From assembly GCA_043553855.1 (NCBI GenBank), contig CP121336.1, positions 3,100,001-3,164,000 of the forward strand: 64,000 nt of DNA. Direction: 5' to 3'. Origin of the DNA: JAUIAS01 sp030425395 (lineage in GTDB: Bacteria > Pseudomonadota > Alphaproteobacteria > Rhodobacterales > Rhodobacteraceae). Positions 38,701-46,089 of this stretch are shown piece after piece. The position numbers and the translations under genes are program-made. The notes beneath the pieces are model-generated. The model searched no databases. It had not been told where the DNA came from and was given only the letters and a program-made list of their open reading frames with translations. Position 1 is the first letter of the stretch. Each line of letters starts with the position of its first letter.

Positions 38701-39440
38701 GGGTCTTTGCCGATGACAACATCCACAATCGGATCACCGCCACCCGTGCGCTGAGGGTTGCCGGGGATCTTCCATTCGCTCCAGATCGCCTCGGGGTCGG
38801 TGATCTTGGCGTCCGCGTTGACAATATAGCGGTCGTAATGCGCGCCGTCGCCACTGACCATCGCCACGACACCCGGCACCGCGATATTGTCGCTTGGACC
38901 CAGAACAAAGCCCGAGACATCCCGCAGCGTCTTGCCATCCGGCGTTTCGCGCGGAACCCAGTTGGGTTCAAAATCGCTCCAATAGTCCGCCGCCGGGTCT
39001 GAATTCAGCGCTTCGGTGACAAAAACCTTGCACACGGCACTGTCGTCACTGCCCGATTTGGTCGCCATTGCCAGCGCAAAGGTTCCGTTTTGCAAATCTA
39101 TGGCATTAAATTTGTGAACGATCGCCGTCGGATCGCCCGATGCCTCGATCAGCGCGGTCGACAGGTCGATCTGAGCCCACCCGGTCTGTTCGCTCGGGTC
39201 GGAGATGATCGCATAAAGCTCATTCGTGTTGCCCACGGAAAATATCATTGGGTTGCCGTTGATATCCTCGACGGCGTGAATCGCGTTATGGCTGCTGACG
39301 GGCAGCGCGGGCTGGAAATTTGTCATCATGCTTGCCGACGCGGTGAGCGTCAGTTCTGATGTCGCGGTCTTGGCTGTCGGGGTCAGCGGCTGGTTCTGGA
39401 GCGAATAGGGCTGGGGCGTGAAATCGCTGGTATCTGACAT
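35742..39440 (-). CDS. Very large protein of unknown function (1232 aa)
   Basis: No signal peptide is visible at the start (MSDTSDFTPQPYSLQNQPL). Residues about 1-560 are Ser/Thr/Asp-rich beta sequence with repeated turns such as GDGVWRYDLAALSAKSDTDQ and could form a propeller that reads like a lectin or carbohydrate-type module. Residues about 640-770 are amphipathic and hydrophobic helices (LKLALKTLEQVFEVLAWIAK, IQWIGQLFGWDEIEAMSQ). Residues about 950-1000 and the last 155 contain several predicted membrane segments (IALGLTLPIAGGKGILIVVL, LVTSVIICFGLGDVLKALAA). The FGWDEI helix resembles hypothetical proteins of fungi and bacteria that I only recall loosely. It lies downstream of two other odd genes on the same strand. 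A toxin or pore-former is possible but unproven. Confidence 0.55.
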   Translation of the reverse strand: MSDTSDFTPQPYSLQNQPLTPTAKTATSELTLTASASMMTNFQPALPVSSHNAIHAVEDINGNPMIFSVGNTNELYAIISDPSEQTGWAQIDLSTALIEASGDPTAIVHKFNAIDLQNGTFALAMATKSGSDDSAVCKVFVTEALNSDPAADYWSDFEPNWVPRETPDGKTLRDVSGFVLGPSDNIAVPGVVAMVSGDGAHYDRYIVNADAKITDPEAIWSEWKIPGNPQRTGGGDPIVDVVIGKDPAIKLWGTYALYYSGDNLELNFSTLAMFGGERKSGLIFNCPQNATALSSVRTDYSRSNLHGCTDLFVAGDGVWRYDLAALSAKSDTDQVPVVVPTTQNMGTVDEMELLCDGTTVALWTLAGGRLTYLESQTSDSTQWTDPVTIRKDVAQISAMRNRTFQMNELFQVTAGNGLLYLYRDPATTIWRAVDIQVVEVDSPLPTETYTTSLKFTGDSQGAWSGPISLTASSRLYVMVNGVTHIVDANLPVMVHPDSSGTLTVITKITSTSVPIITLASADFAELIDISPSQVITANLQSFAASSNPAAAKTQVGDAVFPSDAALTPDQFNTAMAQVTAASDAITPQAINIRENPAIAANLVNTTLLTSSVPGGSFAVIPGDSTLYTGADADAVVSESNATAVSAGPLVSAVEGAVAFFGDVWSSIVHGVEEIGSWALNIVEDGIHLIITVGKNLLKLALKTLEQVFEVLAWIAKQIGMVLEKFIQWIGQLFGWDEIEAMSQVITNGANASFDYARDALGKVGTGIDAVLDDLSVALTGQHLDDSTGSTPALTVPSGMGDQTPNDFYDSTYNGSSAQAQDSSQYPQTPAGGFATYHLSYSTSNGAGFAAPATSDEDALSKLISDFSDMAGAIGTDIGETLKATLQAISDGISDNTITIADLIKTICDDLIHGVLKAGEDFVDGMVKLAQDALGLVKDALNKAIKIPFISALYELMTGNSSLTLLNAMSFLVAIPATEMLRITGQSALITQLTPLASATTSSDFLGQLGYQSSTTAQLAKAGLRPQASAFAVTTAAATDDSPNAMLVAYQAAGSVFGVFSAVLKDVISVTQTLVPKVSKTLKKMFSWLSAGSSAIALGLTLPIAGGKGILIVVLRWLLGLFGLISTFIFATAPELNTLAPAVSAVFTTVDLGLAIVYTIGAIEAGMTSLASWSSLIGGMIHDVGGLFNVGNAWTPDEFVTAKTILVTSVIICFGLGDVLKALAAGLTVYNDI

Positions 39441-39539
39441 GGCGGATCTTTCTCATGCTGGCGTTTTAAAAGAGGCCGTGGGGCGGTAGGGGCGTTTATC
39501 TCCGCCCCACGGTCGCGTCATGCGAACGTAAACAACGTG

Positions 39540-41195
39540 TCAAAAGCTATTGACAGTGAACGTGAATTTCGGATTTCCCTCGGTGTCCAACTGCGCGCTG
39601 TCGAACAGATAGGCGTCACCCGTGGGCAGAATGACGTTGGACGATAACGTTCCCAACGCGTTGTTTGCGTCAGTCTGGAAGTCGCTGAAAAATTTGCCGA
39701 TGGCAGAATTGGCATCCGCCTCGAAATCGTCCGCTATTTCCTTGAAGGTTGATGCTCCAAAAATCGACGCGATGAAATCAAGCACGGCACCGACCGGCCA
39801 TTCATAATAATGGGGGGAGTCATAACTCGTGCCATTTTCGTTTTTCACCTTGCCCTTGCTTTTGGTCACATCCGCCAAGCTCACCGAAAGGGCCCCAGGC
39901 GTGCCGGATGAACTGGCTCCGGGCTGGATAGTGATGCTTGTTGCAAAGTTCTGGCACACAAGAACCTGTCCGTCATGAACCCACGCTACGATCCTTTCAT
40001 ACCAGTCACCGTAGGCTTTCACGTTGCCGCTGACCGACAGCACGATGCCTTTGCCATCCGGTGTCGATTCGGGCGCGCTGACGGTGCAGGAACAACTGAC
40101 CTGTGTGATCTGGTGGACATCGCTTATCCCTGAATCCTTGCCGATCACGGGGCTGTCGCCATAAGTATCGTTGTCGCCCGGGGTGCCATCCGAATATGAC
40201 CAATTGAATTTCCATTCATCGCCATTGACGCTGAAGAAATTCTTGTCGCTGAATTGCTGCTTTGGGACATTGGTCGTAACGGCGCTGACAAGGTCGATCA
40301 GCGCATGCTGCATGCTGTCCGAAATTTGTTTCAGCACGAGATCGTATATGTAGTCTGAATTGAATTGCTCAGCGCAGATGGTCATAAGCCCGTCCGGCGG
40401 ACTTGCGCCGGGCCCAAGGTAAACCGGATAGCCCTGCGTCGCACTGATTTCGGGCGGGGTATCATTCTGCGTCATGATCATCATGTTGAGCGTGTTGCGG
40501 TCGTCATAGCCGAAATTGTCGTCGTAGAATTCGGTCCGGTATTGGGCAGAGGTCGGGTAGAATGCCGGGATTCCACTCATGCCCGTCGCGCTTGGCAGCA
40601 GGTTGGTGTTGAAAACCAACAGGAAAGGATTGCCGCCTGCCGTGTTCTTGACCGATGAGATGAAGGAAGAGAGCATCGTTTCCAGCGAGGGAACCTCGTT
40701 TCCCTCGGGGTCCAGAACAACGCAGTCGGTATCGGTGTAGTTGATGTTGTCGATGTCCAGAATGACCGACGAAATCGAATAGATGTTCTGGGTCATAGCG
40801 TTCAGCCGCTGTTGGATCACCGACGGAACGGCAAGCCCGGAATTTGCCGCCAGTGGATCCGCCTGGCCGATGTTGACACCAACCTGAAAGGTGTATCCGG
40901 TCAGATCATCGACACCGACCGGTGTCCCAAAAGAAACCCCGTGCGCGCTCCCTCCGGTCAGCGGAAACTTCAACACAACCTTTTTGTAATTGACCTCGCC
41001 TTCGGTCGGCAGGTTAATATTGACAACTGGAATGCCCGTAGTTGCATGCACGTAGTTGTCAGCATCAACATTCAGGTCGAAAACAAAGTCCAAAAGGCTT
41101 TGCTGCCAGACGAACGCAAGTTGGGAATTGATTGTCTGTTGACTCAAAGCCACAACTTGGTCAAAGCCGAGCAGGTTGCTACTGCTACTCATCAT
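39540..41195 (-). CDS. 551-aa protein, possibly TULIP (P47/OrfX)-like
   Basis: The N-terminus MMSSSSNLLGFDQVVALSQQ followed by TINSQLAFVWQQ is the kind of start seen in TULIP-fold proteins of the P47/OrfX type. The rest is beta-rich with Thr, Ser and Asp, an acidic WKFNWSYSDGTPGDNDTYGD region, and an end NVILPTGDAYLFDSAQLD that also recalls that family. TULIP proteins bind lipid-like ligands and occur in toxin gene clusters. I judge this from pattern memory only. No signal peptide is seen. AAAGGAATTC precedes the start. It lies 99 bases before the 1232-residue gene and probably shares its transcript. The alternative is an unrelated phage-like structural protein. Confidence 0.45.
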   Translation of the reverse strand: MMSSSSNLLGFDQVVALSQQTINSQLAFVWQQSLLDFVFDLNVDADNYVHATTGIPVVNINLPTEGEVNYKKVVLKFPLTGGSAHGVSFGTPVGVDDLTGYTFQVGVNIGQADPLAANSGLAVPSVIQQRLNAMTQNIYSISSVILDIDNINYTDTDCVVLDPEGNEVPSLETMLSSFISSVKNTAGGNPFLLVFNTNLLPSATGMSGIPAFYPTSAQYRTEFYDDNFGYDDRNTLNMMIMTQNDTPPEISATQGYPVYLGPGASPPDGLMTICAEQFNSDYIYDLVLKQISDSMQHALIDLVSAVTTNVPKQQFSDKNFFSVNGDEWKFNWSYSDGTPGDNDTYGDSPVIGKDSGISDVHQITQVSCSCTVSAPESTPDGKGIVLSVSGNVKAYGDWYERIVAWVHDGQVLVCQNFATSITIQPGASSSGTPGALSVSLADVTKSKGKVKNENGTSYDSPHYYEWPVGAVLDFIASIFGASTFKEIADDFEADANSAIGKFFSDFQTDANNALGTLSSNVILPTGDAYLFDSAQLDTEGNPKFTFTVNSF

Positions 41196-41607
41196 GAATT
41201 CCTTTCAGGTTTTTAAAGCTGTGATACCGTATGGCGCGTCGATTTGTTGTTTGTGTTGAATTCAGAAGTTTTAGTATGAATGCCATTTTTTATTACGCAG
41301 GGTCTTTGGCCCCATGACTTATTGATCGGGGTTCGCGTAATATCATCTCTATTTGCCTGAAAGAGTTGCATAAAAAATTCCTCAAACCAGCTCCTAATAC
41401 AGAGCCCAAAAAATGATCCAATCCTTGAATTATTATATGCAGGCCGTTTTCGCGGCCCAGAACCGTGCCACCCCGGAACCCGGGATGGGCACAATTTCTG
41501 TCAAAATAAGCCTCTTCGCGATTTACCCGATCTGCACCGCATGGCAGAAATGACGTGAAATCAATGCAATGACAGCATTTTGCGTATCAGATTTAACGCG
41601 AGGCCGC
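41196..41607. other. AT-rich intergenic region
   Basis: The 412 bases are clearly richer in A and T than the flanks and hold the likely promoter of the 551-residue gene. AAAAATTC and TATTATATGC stretches occur near 41370-41440. A hairpin-like CCACCCCGGAACCCGGGATGGG at 41471 onwards may terminate the collar-gene transcript. No gene is recognised. Confidence 0.5.
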
Positions 41608-42135
41608 TTAGCTGCGCGACGGGAAAATTCCTTCCAGCGCGATAATGAAGTTGACGCACAAAAAGGGATTTTCAATTTGCAACGGCATTGAGCCACCAAC
41701 ATTCGATTCCCTGATCGATTCTTTTGCCATGGCCACGATATCGGCCGCATCTATGGAAGGTTCATAGATGGCGGCGCCGCCCAGGACGTTGCCATTGGGA
41801 TTCTGGCTCGTTGCGGGAACGCGCCCGGCACGCATTTCAACATTGTGGTTGTGGCTTGGCATATGTGCAGTCGTGATTGTGACTTCAGTTGTTCCGCCTC
41901 TCTGCCCGAGCCGATATTCCGGCAATCCAGGGCCATGCCTTGGGTTCATTGCAATACGGCCACGAAGATCAGGAAGCGCAAAGGTTGTTCGAACATCACC
42001 GCCGTAGGTTGTTCCAAGGATCGAAAACAATGCGCTATGCGACGAGATTGCCAATAGCTGCCCATCGCAAAACGCCCATCCGCGTGGTGCAAAGTTGCCG
42101 CCAAACATCATAATTTGCGCAATCAAAGGTTCCAA
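41608..42135 (-). CDS. Tail-collar domain (MdpB-like) protein
   Basis: The 175-residue protein has the phage tail collar signature: MMFGGNFAPRGWAFCDGQLL, ALFSILGTTYGGD, TFALPDLRGRI and GTTEVTITTAHMPSHNH. Members include microcystin-dependent proteins of bacteria and phage tail fibres. The family start MEPLIAQ is encoded with a TTG codon (42135), preceded by GGGAGAAG. No other phage gene is near, so it is not evidence for a prophage. It is first of three same-strand genes (41608, 39540, 35742), although 412 bases separate it from the next. Confidence 0.88.
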   Translation of the reverse strand: MEPLIAQIMMFGGNFAPRGWAFCDGQLLAISSHSALFSILGTTYGGDVRTTFALPDLRGRIAMNPRHGPGLPEYRLGQRGGTTEVTITTAHMPSHNHNVEMRAGRVPATSQNPNGNVLGGAAIYEPSIDAADIVAMAKESIRESNVGGSMPLQIENPFLCVNFIIALEGIFPSRS

Positions 42136-42673
42136 TATTCTTCTCCCTGTTCATTGTCGTTTTTCAAAAATGGGTACTGCAAGCGCAATATCATTCAATT
42201 GCCAATTTGCATTGCAGTCACTGAATAGCTGATAGCCTGAGATCAGCTTAACAAAAATTTCCGCCCTGTCTGCAAAAAATACATGCTTAAGGAGAAAAAT
42301 TGAAAGTAACTATTGTTTAAGAAGAAATGCTTGCTTCGACACGGGTTCCACACTGGCGACCCTGGTTGTCTGTTAGGGCCATCTGTGCGGACGTTGGCAC
42401 AAGGTCGCACCGTCCCAGTGGAATCGCTTACCGTTGGGCCACGGGGCGGGCCATCGGCTGCTGTTTGTTCTGAAATATCGTTGACGGCGGCGCGGCCTGC
42501 CTGAAACCCCGTCGGTGGTCGGTCTGTTGCCACTGGGATTGCCTTGGCCCGATCATCAATCTGATCGAAGCATGACTGCCGCGAGTATGATGTCCTCGCC
42601 TTGACGCGCCAGATCTGCGCGACGATCACCGTTACGTTCCGGGAATTTCTGACTTGGGAAACGTCTGCGCGGG
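42136..42673. other. Intergenic region upstream of collar gene
   Basis: The 538 bases have an AT-rich promoter-like part (42140-42340) and a GC-rich part (42340-42670). Short open frames occur on both strands but none shows domain sequence or a good ribosome site. I see no RNA gene. Confidence 0.4.
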
Positions 42674-42937
42674 CTACCTTGCGCGGGCAACTGCCGCAGC
42701 CAAACGCGCATGATTGGCACAGTATGTCGGCGGGGTATCCAGACGGTCGTTGCGCGCTTGCAACAAATCGCATTCTGCCTGCGCCTCGCAGGCCCGGCAC
42801 CGCACGGCCATATCTGCGATCACGGGCGCAGGGCCAGTAGGACCGGTGTCGAAATCATTTGCGGCATGCAGACCGAGCCGGGTTATCATGCCAGCCAGCA
42901 GACGCACAGAGCCTGCAATTGATGGGGGAACAGCCAT
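42674..42937 (-). CDS. DUF6455 family protein
   Basis: The 87-residue protein has the family pattern CRACEAQAECDLL (CxxC plus a third Cys) followed by PPTYCANHARL with a fourth. The N-terminal part is a helical AVPPSIAGSVRLLAGMI. Four Cys in this pattern suggest metal binding, but I know no proven function. It is divergent from bioY, and the FNR-like box at 42994-43007 lies 57 bases before its start. Confidence 0.75.
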   Translation of the reverse strand: MAVPPSIAGSVRLLAGMITRLGLHAANDFDTGPTGPAPVIADMAVRCRACEAQAECDLLQARNDRLDTPPTYCANHARLAAAVARAR

Positions 42938-42993
42938 GATCGATAACCTTTGGATACGGCCGAAACTTTAGCGCAAATTCACGGCCAAAGGCT

Positions 42994-43007
42994 TTGACTT
43001 GGATCAA
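42994..43007. promoter_or_regulatory. FNR/Crp-type box (FnrL candidate)
   Basis: TTGACTTGGATCAA differs from the FNR consensus TTGAT-N4-ATCAA by one base. It is a near-perfect palindrome and sits between DUF6455 and bioY, closer to DUF6455. FnrL is the usual oxygen regulator of Rhodobacteraceae; which gene it serves is not decided. Confidence 0.55.
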
Positions 43008-43099
43008 GAGGCTTCATTTTCCGGAAAAACGGGTCTTGCGGCAGCGCGGCATTCCCGGCATCCATGTGCGAAATAAAAAGGCAAAACAAGGAGACACCC

Positions 43100-43696
43100 A
43101 TGCCCTTCGCCGCAAACACCGTTCTCGCCAACAGCTTTGGCCCCCGCTCAGGTGCCGGCCTCTTGGCCAAACAGGCGGTCCTCGTCGTCGCCGGGATCGC
43201 AATTCTGGCCATAGCGGCCAAAATCCGTGTGCCCATGTGGCCTGTGCCGATGACGCTGGGCACGTTTGCTGTGCTCGGGCTTGGCGCGGCCTACGGCGCG
43301 CGCCTTGGGCTGGTGACAGTTCTGGGCTACCTGCTGGTGGGCGCACTGGGTTTTGACGTGTTCGCCGGATCTTCGGCGCAAAGCGTGGGCCTATCCTATA
43401 TGTTGGGTGGCACGGGTGGCTACCTCGTGGGGTATGTTCTGGCGACAATTATTCTGGGCACGCTGGCCCAGCGCGGCTGGGACCGGTCGGTCGCGTGGAT
43501 GGCGCTGGCCATGGTAATCGGTAATATCGCGATCTACGCTCCGGGCCTTGCCTGGCTGGGCGCGCTTTATGGATGGGGCAAACCGATCCTGGCGTGGGGC
43601 CTGACCCCGTTCCTTGTGGGCGATGCCATCAAACTGGCGCTGGCCGCCATGATTTTGCCCGCCGCGTGGCAACTCGTCGGAGCCGCGCGCGGCTAA
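43100..43696 (+). CDS. bioY: Biotin transporter BioY (ECF S component)
   Basis: The 198-residue protein begins MPFAANTVLANSFGPRSG at ATG 43100, with AAGGAG seven bases upstream. Six helices and the motif VPMWPVPMTLGTFAVLGLGA are typical of BioY, the biotin-binding S component; some bacteria use it alone, others with an ECF ATPase. No bioM or bioN is adjacent. I looked for a BioR box (TTATMKATAA) upstream and found none. Confidence 0.92.
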   Translation: MPFAANTVLANSFGPRSGAGLLAKQAVLVVAGIAILAIAAKIRVPMWPVPMTLGTFAVLGLGAAYGARLGLVTVLGYLLVGALGFDVFAGSSAQSVGLSYMLGGTGGYLVGYVLATIILGTLAQRGWDRSVAWMALAMVIGNIAIYAPGLAWLGALYGWGKPILAWGLTPFLVGDAIKLALAAMILPAAWQLVGAARG

Positions 43697-43727
43697 ACCG
43701 CGGTCCATTCGCTGCGTCAAAGCGAAA

Positions 43728-43795
43728 GGGGGGCTCTGCCCCCCGGCCCGTTCCGGGCCTCCCCCCGGAGTATTTTGAGCCGGAAGAAGCACGGG
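43728..43795 (+). repeat. GC-rich dispersed repeat, copy B
   Basis: GGGGGGCTCTGCCCCCC, then a GGCCCG-TTC-CGGGCC hairpin, then CCCCCCGGAGTATTTTGAGC and GGAAGAAGCACGGGCC. It matches copy A (25815-25882, minus strand) module for module and lies between the convergent bioY and dddP genes, where the hairpin may end both transcripts. Confidence 0.85.
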
Positions 43796-43838
43796 CCTTG
43801 CCCCGTCTTGTGCTCAGGAACCCGGGGGGCGCGGCCGC

Positions 43839-45182
43839 CTAGGACAGCCCCATCAGCGCCGCATCAAAGGGGTAGCGTGTAAGGTTTTCAAAACCGGTTT
43901 CGGTGATCAGCACCTGATCTTCCAGCTTGATCGAGAAATCTCCACCCTCTTCTCCGACCAGGGCCTCCACGCAGAGGGTCATGCCCGGTTCCAGTGCATA
44001 ATCGAAGGCCCCTGAGACCGACTGATCGGGGTAGGCCACGAGCGGCCATTCATCGCACAGTCCGACGCCGTGCATGAAGCAGCCGTATTTCTGCTTCTGG
44101 TACTTGTCCTCCAAACGGTGGCAGCCCGCGATCAGGTCCGGGATTGTCACGCCCGGACGCAGCATCTCCATGTTTGTCATGATATGCTCATGGGCGTGCT
44201 GCATGGCCGCGATCATGTCCGGGCGCGGTTTGGCGTCGCCGATCCACCACGTGCGCGAGATATCCACGCAGATCCCGTAGCTGCCCACCAGATCGGTGTC
44301 GAAGGCGAGGATTTCGTTGTTGCGCGCGATCCGCCCGCCGCATTCCTGAAACCACGGGTTGGTGCGTGGTCCGGTGGTCAGCAGCCGCGTTTCGATCCAT
44401 TCGCCGCCGCGCCGGATGTTCTCTGCGTGCAGAACCGCCCAGATGTCATCTTCGGAGACCGTGCCGCCCGGCACCTGTGCGCGGGCGAAATCCTCCATTG
44501 CACGCACGGCGGTTTCACAGGCATGGCTGGCGCAGCGCATGGCGCGGATTTCCTCGGGGCCTTTCACGGCGCGTGTCTTTTCGGTGACTTCTTCACCGTC
44601 CATCACCTCAAGCCCCTGAGCTTCGAGCGCGCGCAGCCCATGCAGCATCACCTTGTCCACCGCCAGCCGCTTGTGTCCGGGGGCGTGTTCTTCAAGGAGG
44701 ATGCGCACTTCGTTCGCGAAACTGTCGGCGGCCACGTCGATCTTGTCGCCGCGATCGAAATAGAACAGATCCGCCCCCGAGCGCGCCTCGCGCACCAGCG
44801 GGTTGAAGCTGCTCAGGAAGGGGGCGTTCTTGTAATCCCAGATCACCATGTAACCATCGGCGCACAGCAGCACCGCCCGGAACGGGTTGTGCGTGTTCCA
44901 GAGCTGCATGTTTGTCGAATCGGTGGCATAGCGGATGTTCAGCGGATCGGTCATCAAAAGCCCGCCGTAACCGCGTTCGACGATGGACCGGGTCAGCCGG
45001 TCCCAACGGAACCGCCGCATTTCAGCAAGATCGGGCAGGATCAGCCCGGCCTCTTCCCATTCACGAAACGCCAGAAGGGGCGGGCCGATTTCCACGCGGT
45101 CTGCATCGTTGGGTGATCCGTCGCCCAGCGTGGCTCCGCGTTGGGGGTCTATCTTGCGGGTGTCGCGAAAATGGCTGTTCAT
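43839..45182 (-). CDS. dddP: Dimethylsulfoniopropionate lyase DddP
   Basis: The 447-residue protein is an M24-type fold (creatinase/aminopeptidase P). DddP cleaves DMSP to dimethyl sulfide and acrylate in the cytosol. Metal and catalytic residues appear in order: the Asp pair of AFDTDLVGSYGICVDISRTW, the His and the base Asp of HGVGLCDEWP, and the Glu residues of CVEALVGEEGG and KLEDQVLIT. The residue order agrees with D295, D297, D307, H371, D377, E406, E421 of characterised DddP. I start at ATG 45182 (MNSHFRDTRK), preceded by GGGAGAGGAAAG. The start is divergent from the DUF3445 gene. Confidence 0.9.
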   Translation of the reverse strand: MNSHFRDTRKIDPQRGATLGDGSPNDADRVEIGPPLLAFREWEEAGLILPDLAEMRRFRWDRLTRSIVERGYGGLLMTDPLNIRYATDSTNMQLWNTHNPFRAVLLCADGYMVIWDYKNAPFLSSFNPLVREARSGADLFYFDRGDKIDVAADSFANEVRILLEEHAPGHKRLAVDKVMLHGLRALEAQGLEVMDGEEVTEKTRAVKGPEEIRAMRCASHACETAVRAMEDFARAQVPGGTVSEDDIWAVLHAENIRRGGEWIETRLLTTGPRTNPWFQECGGRIARNNEILAFDTDLVGSYGICVDISRTWWIGDAKPRPDMIAAMQHAHEHIMTNMEMLRPGVTIPDLIAGCHRLEDKYQKQKYGCFMHGVGLCDEWPLVAYPDQSVSGAFDYALEPGMTLCVEALVGEEGGDFSIKLEDQVLITETGFENLTRYPFDAALMGLS

Positions 45183-45294
45183 CTTTCCTCTCCCTGCCAA
45201 TGTGGTCATGATGCCAAGGAGCGATCTGTCATGTTGGTCCGTTTCCGACCGGGCCTGCGTCGCTTTGTGGTTATCACTGTCCAGAGAGGACTCC

Positions 45295-46071
45295 ATGGAT
45301 CGGCCGGTTGTGCAGGGGTGTTTGCCCAAAGAGATGCTGGAAAATCGCCCCTTGCCGGGTATTGCCCCGCTGGGAGCCGATGACTGGATCATGGTGGACG
45401 ATGCCTATGCCGGGCAAATGGCCGAGCGTCGCGCGCGCATCGCCGATGACCGCCCGCGTGTGATGATGCGCGACCCGGCTGCTGAGGGCGCCCTGGCTGA
45501 ATGTCTGGATATGGCGCTGGCGGTGATGGCGCGCAGGCCTGATCTCGGGTTTGTTCGTGATGGCGATGCGGTGATCTGCCCGGATGGCGCGCGGATCGTG
45601 ATGGGCGATCCGCTGCAGACGTTGGCGCGGCTTCTACAGGAAGACCTGTGCATTTTGCAAAAGCGCGGCGAGGAACATGTTCTGACGGCGGCGGCGCTGT
45701 GTTTCCCCGCGTCGTGGTCGCTGGCCGAGAAATACATGCGCCCACTGAGCGTTATTCACGTGCCGGTGCAGGAGTATGATGCCGATATTGCCCGTCGGGT
45801 GCAGCGGTTGTTTGACGGTGTGCGAGCGGGGCGGCCTCTGTGGCGGTTCAACCGACTGTGGTATCACGACCCGGCGTTGTTTCAGCCGCGATCGGCCAAT
45901 GACCGGCGCGTGGCTCCGCCATCGGGGCAGGCGGGTTATCTGCGCAGCGAACGACAGTGTATTCTGCGGCTACCGGACAGCGATGCGGTGTTGTTCTCCA
46001 TTCATACGTTCGTTGTGCCGCGCACGAATTTGCCCGCCGGTTTTTCAACCGACGGGCCATCTGTTGCGTAA
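45295..46071 (+). CDS. Heme-dependent oxidative N-demethylase family (DUF3445)
   Basis: The 258-residue protein begins MDRPVVQGCLPKEMLENRPL at ATG 45295 with AGAGAGGA upstream. It matches DUF3445: PVQEYDADIARRVQRLFDGV, PLWRFNRLWYHDPALFQP and HTFVVPRTNLP. The best-known relative is the heme subunit of dimethylamine demethylase (HODM) in Pseudomonas. It would need a reductase partner, which is not adjacent. The 112-base divergent gap with dddP hints at shared control, but the substrates differ, so a joint role is unclear. Confidence 0.85.
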   Translation: MDRPVVQGCLPKEMLENRPLPGIAPLGADDWIMVDDAYAGQMAERRARIADDRPRVMMRDPAAEGALAECLDMALAVMARRPDLGFVRDGDAVICPDGARIVMGDPLQTLARLLQEDLCILQKRGEEHVLTAAALCFPASWSLAEKYMRPLSVIHVPVQEYDADIARRVQRLFDGVRAGRPLWRFNRLWYHDPALFQPRSANDRRVAPPSGQAGYLRSERQCILRLPDSDAVLFSIHTFVVPRTNLPAGFSTDGPSVA

Positions 46072-46089
46072 CGCAGGAAGGCGGCAGGT

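Noticed and set aside
41608..42135. Prophage suggested by the tail-collar protein
   Set aside because: No integrase, capsid, portal or terminase gene is nearby, and MdpB-type collar proteins occur outside phages.
42243..42800. A 185-residue open frame on the minus strand
   Set aside because: It overlaps DUF6455 in another frame, has no ribosome site and no domain sequence.
42940..43100. BioR box upstream of bioY
   Set aside because: I searched for TTATMKATAA by eye and found none.
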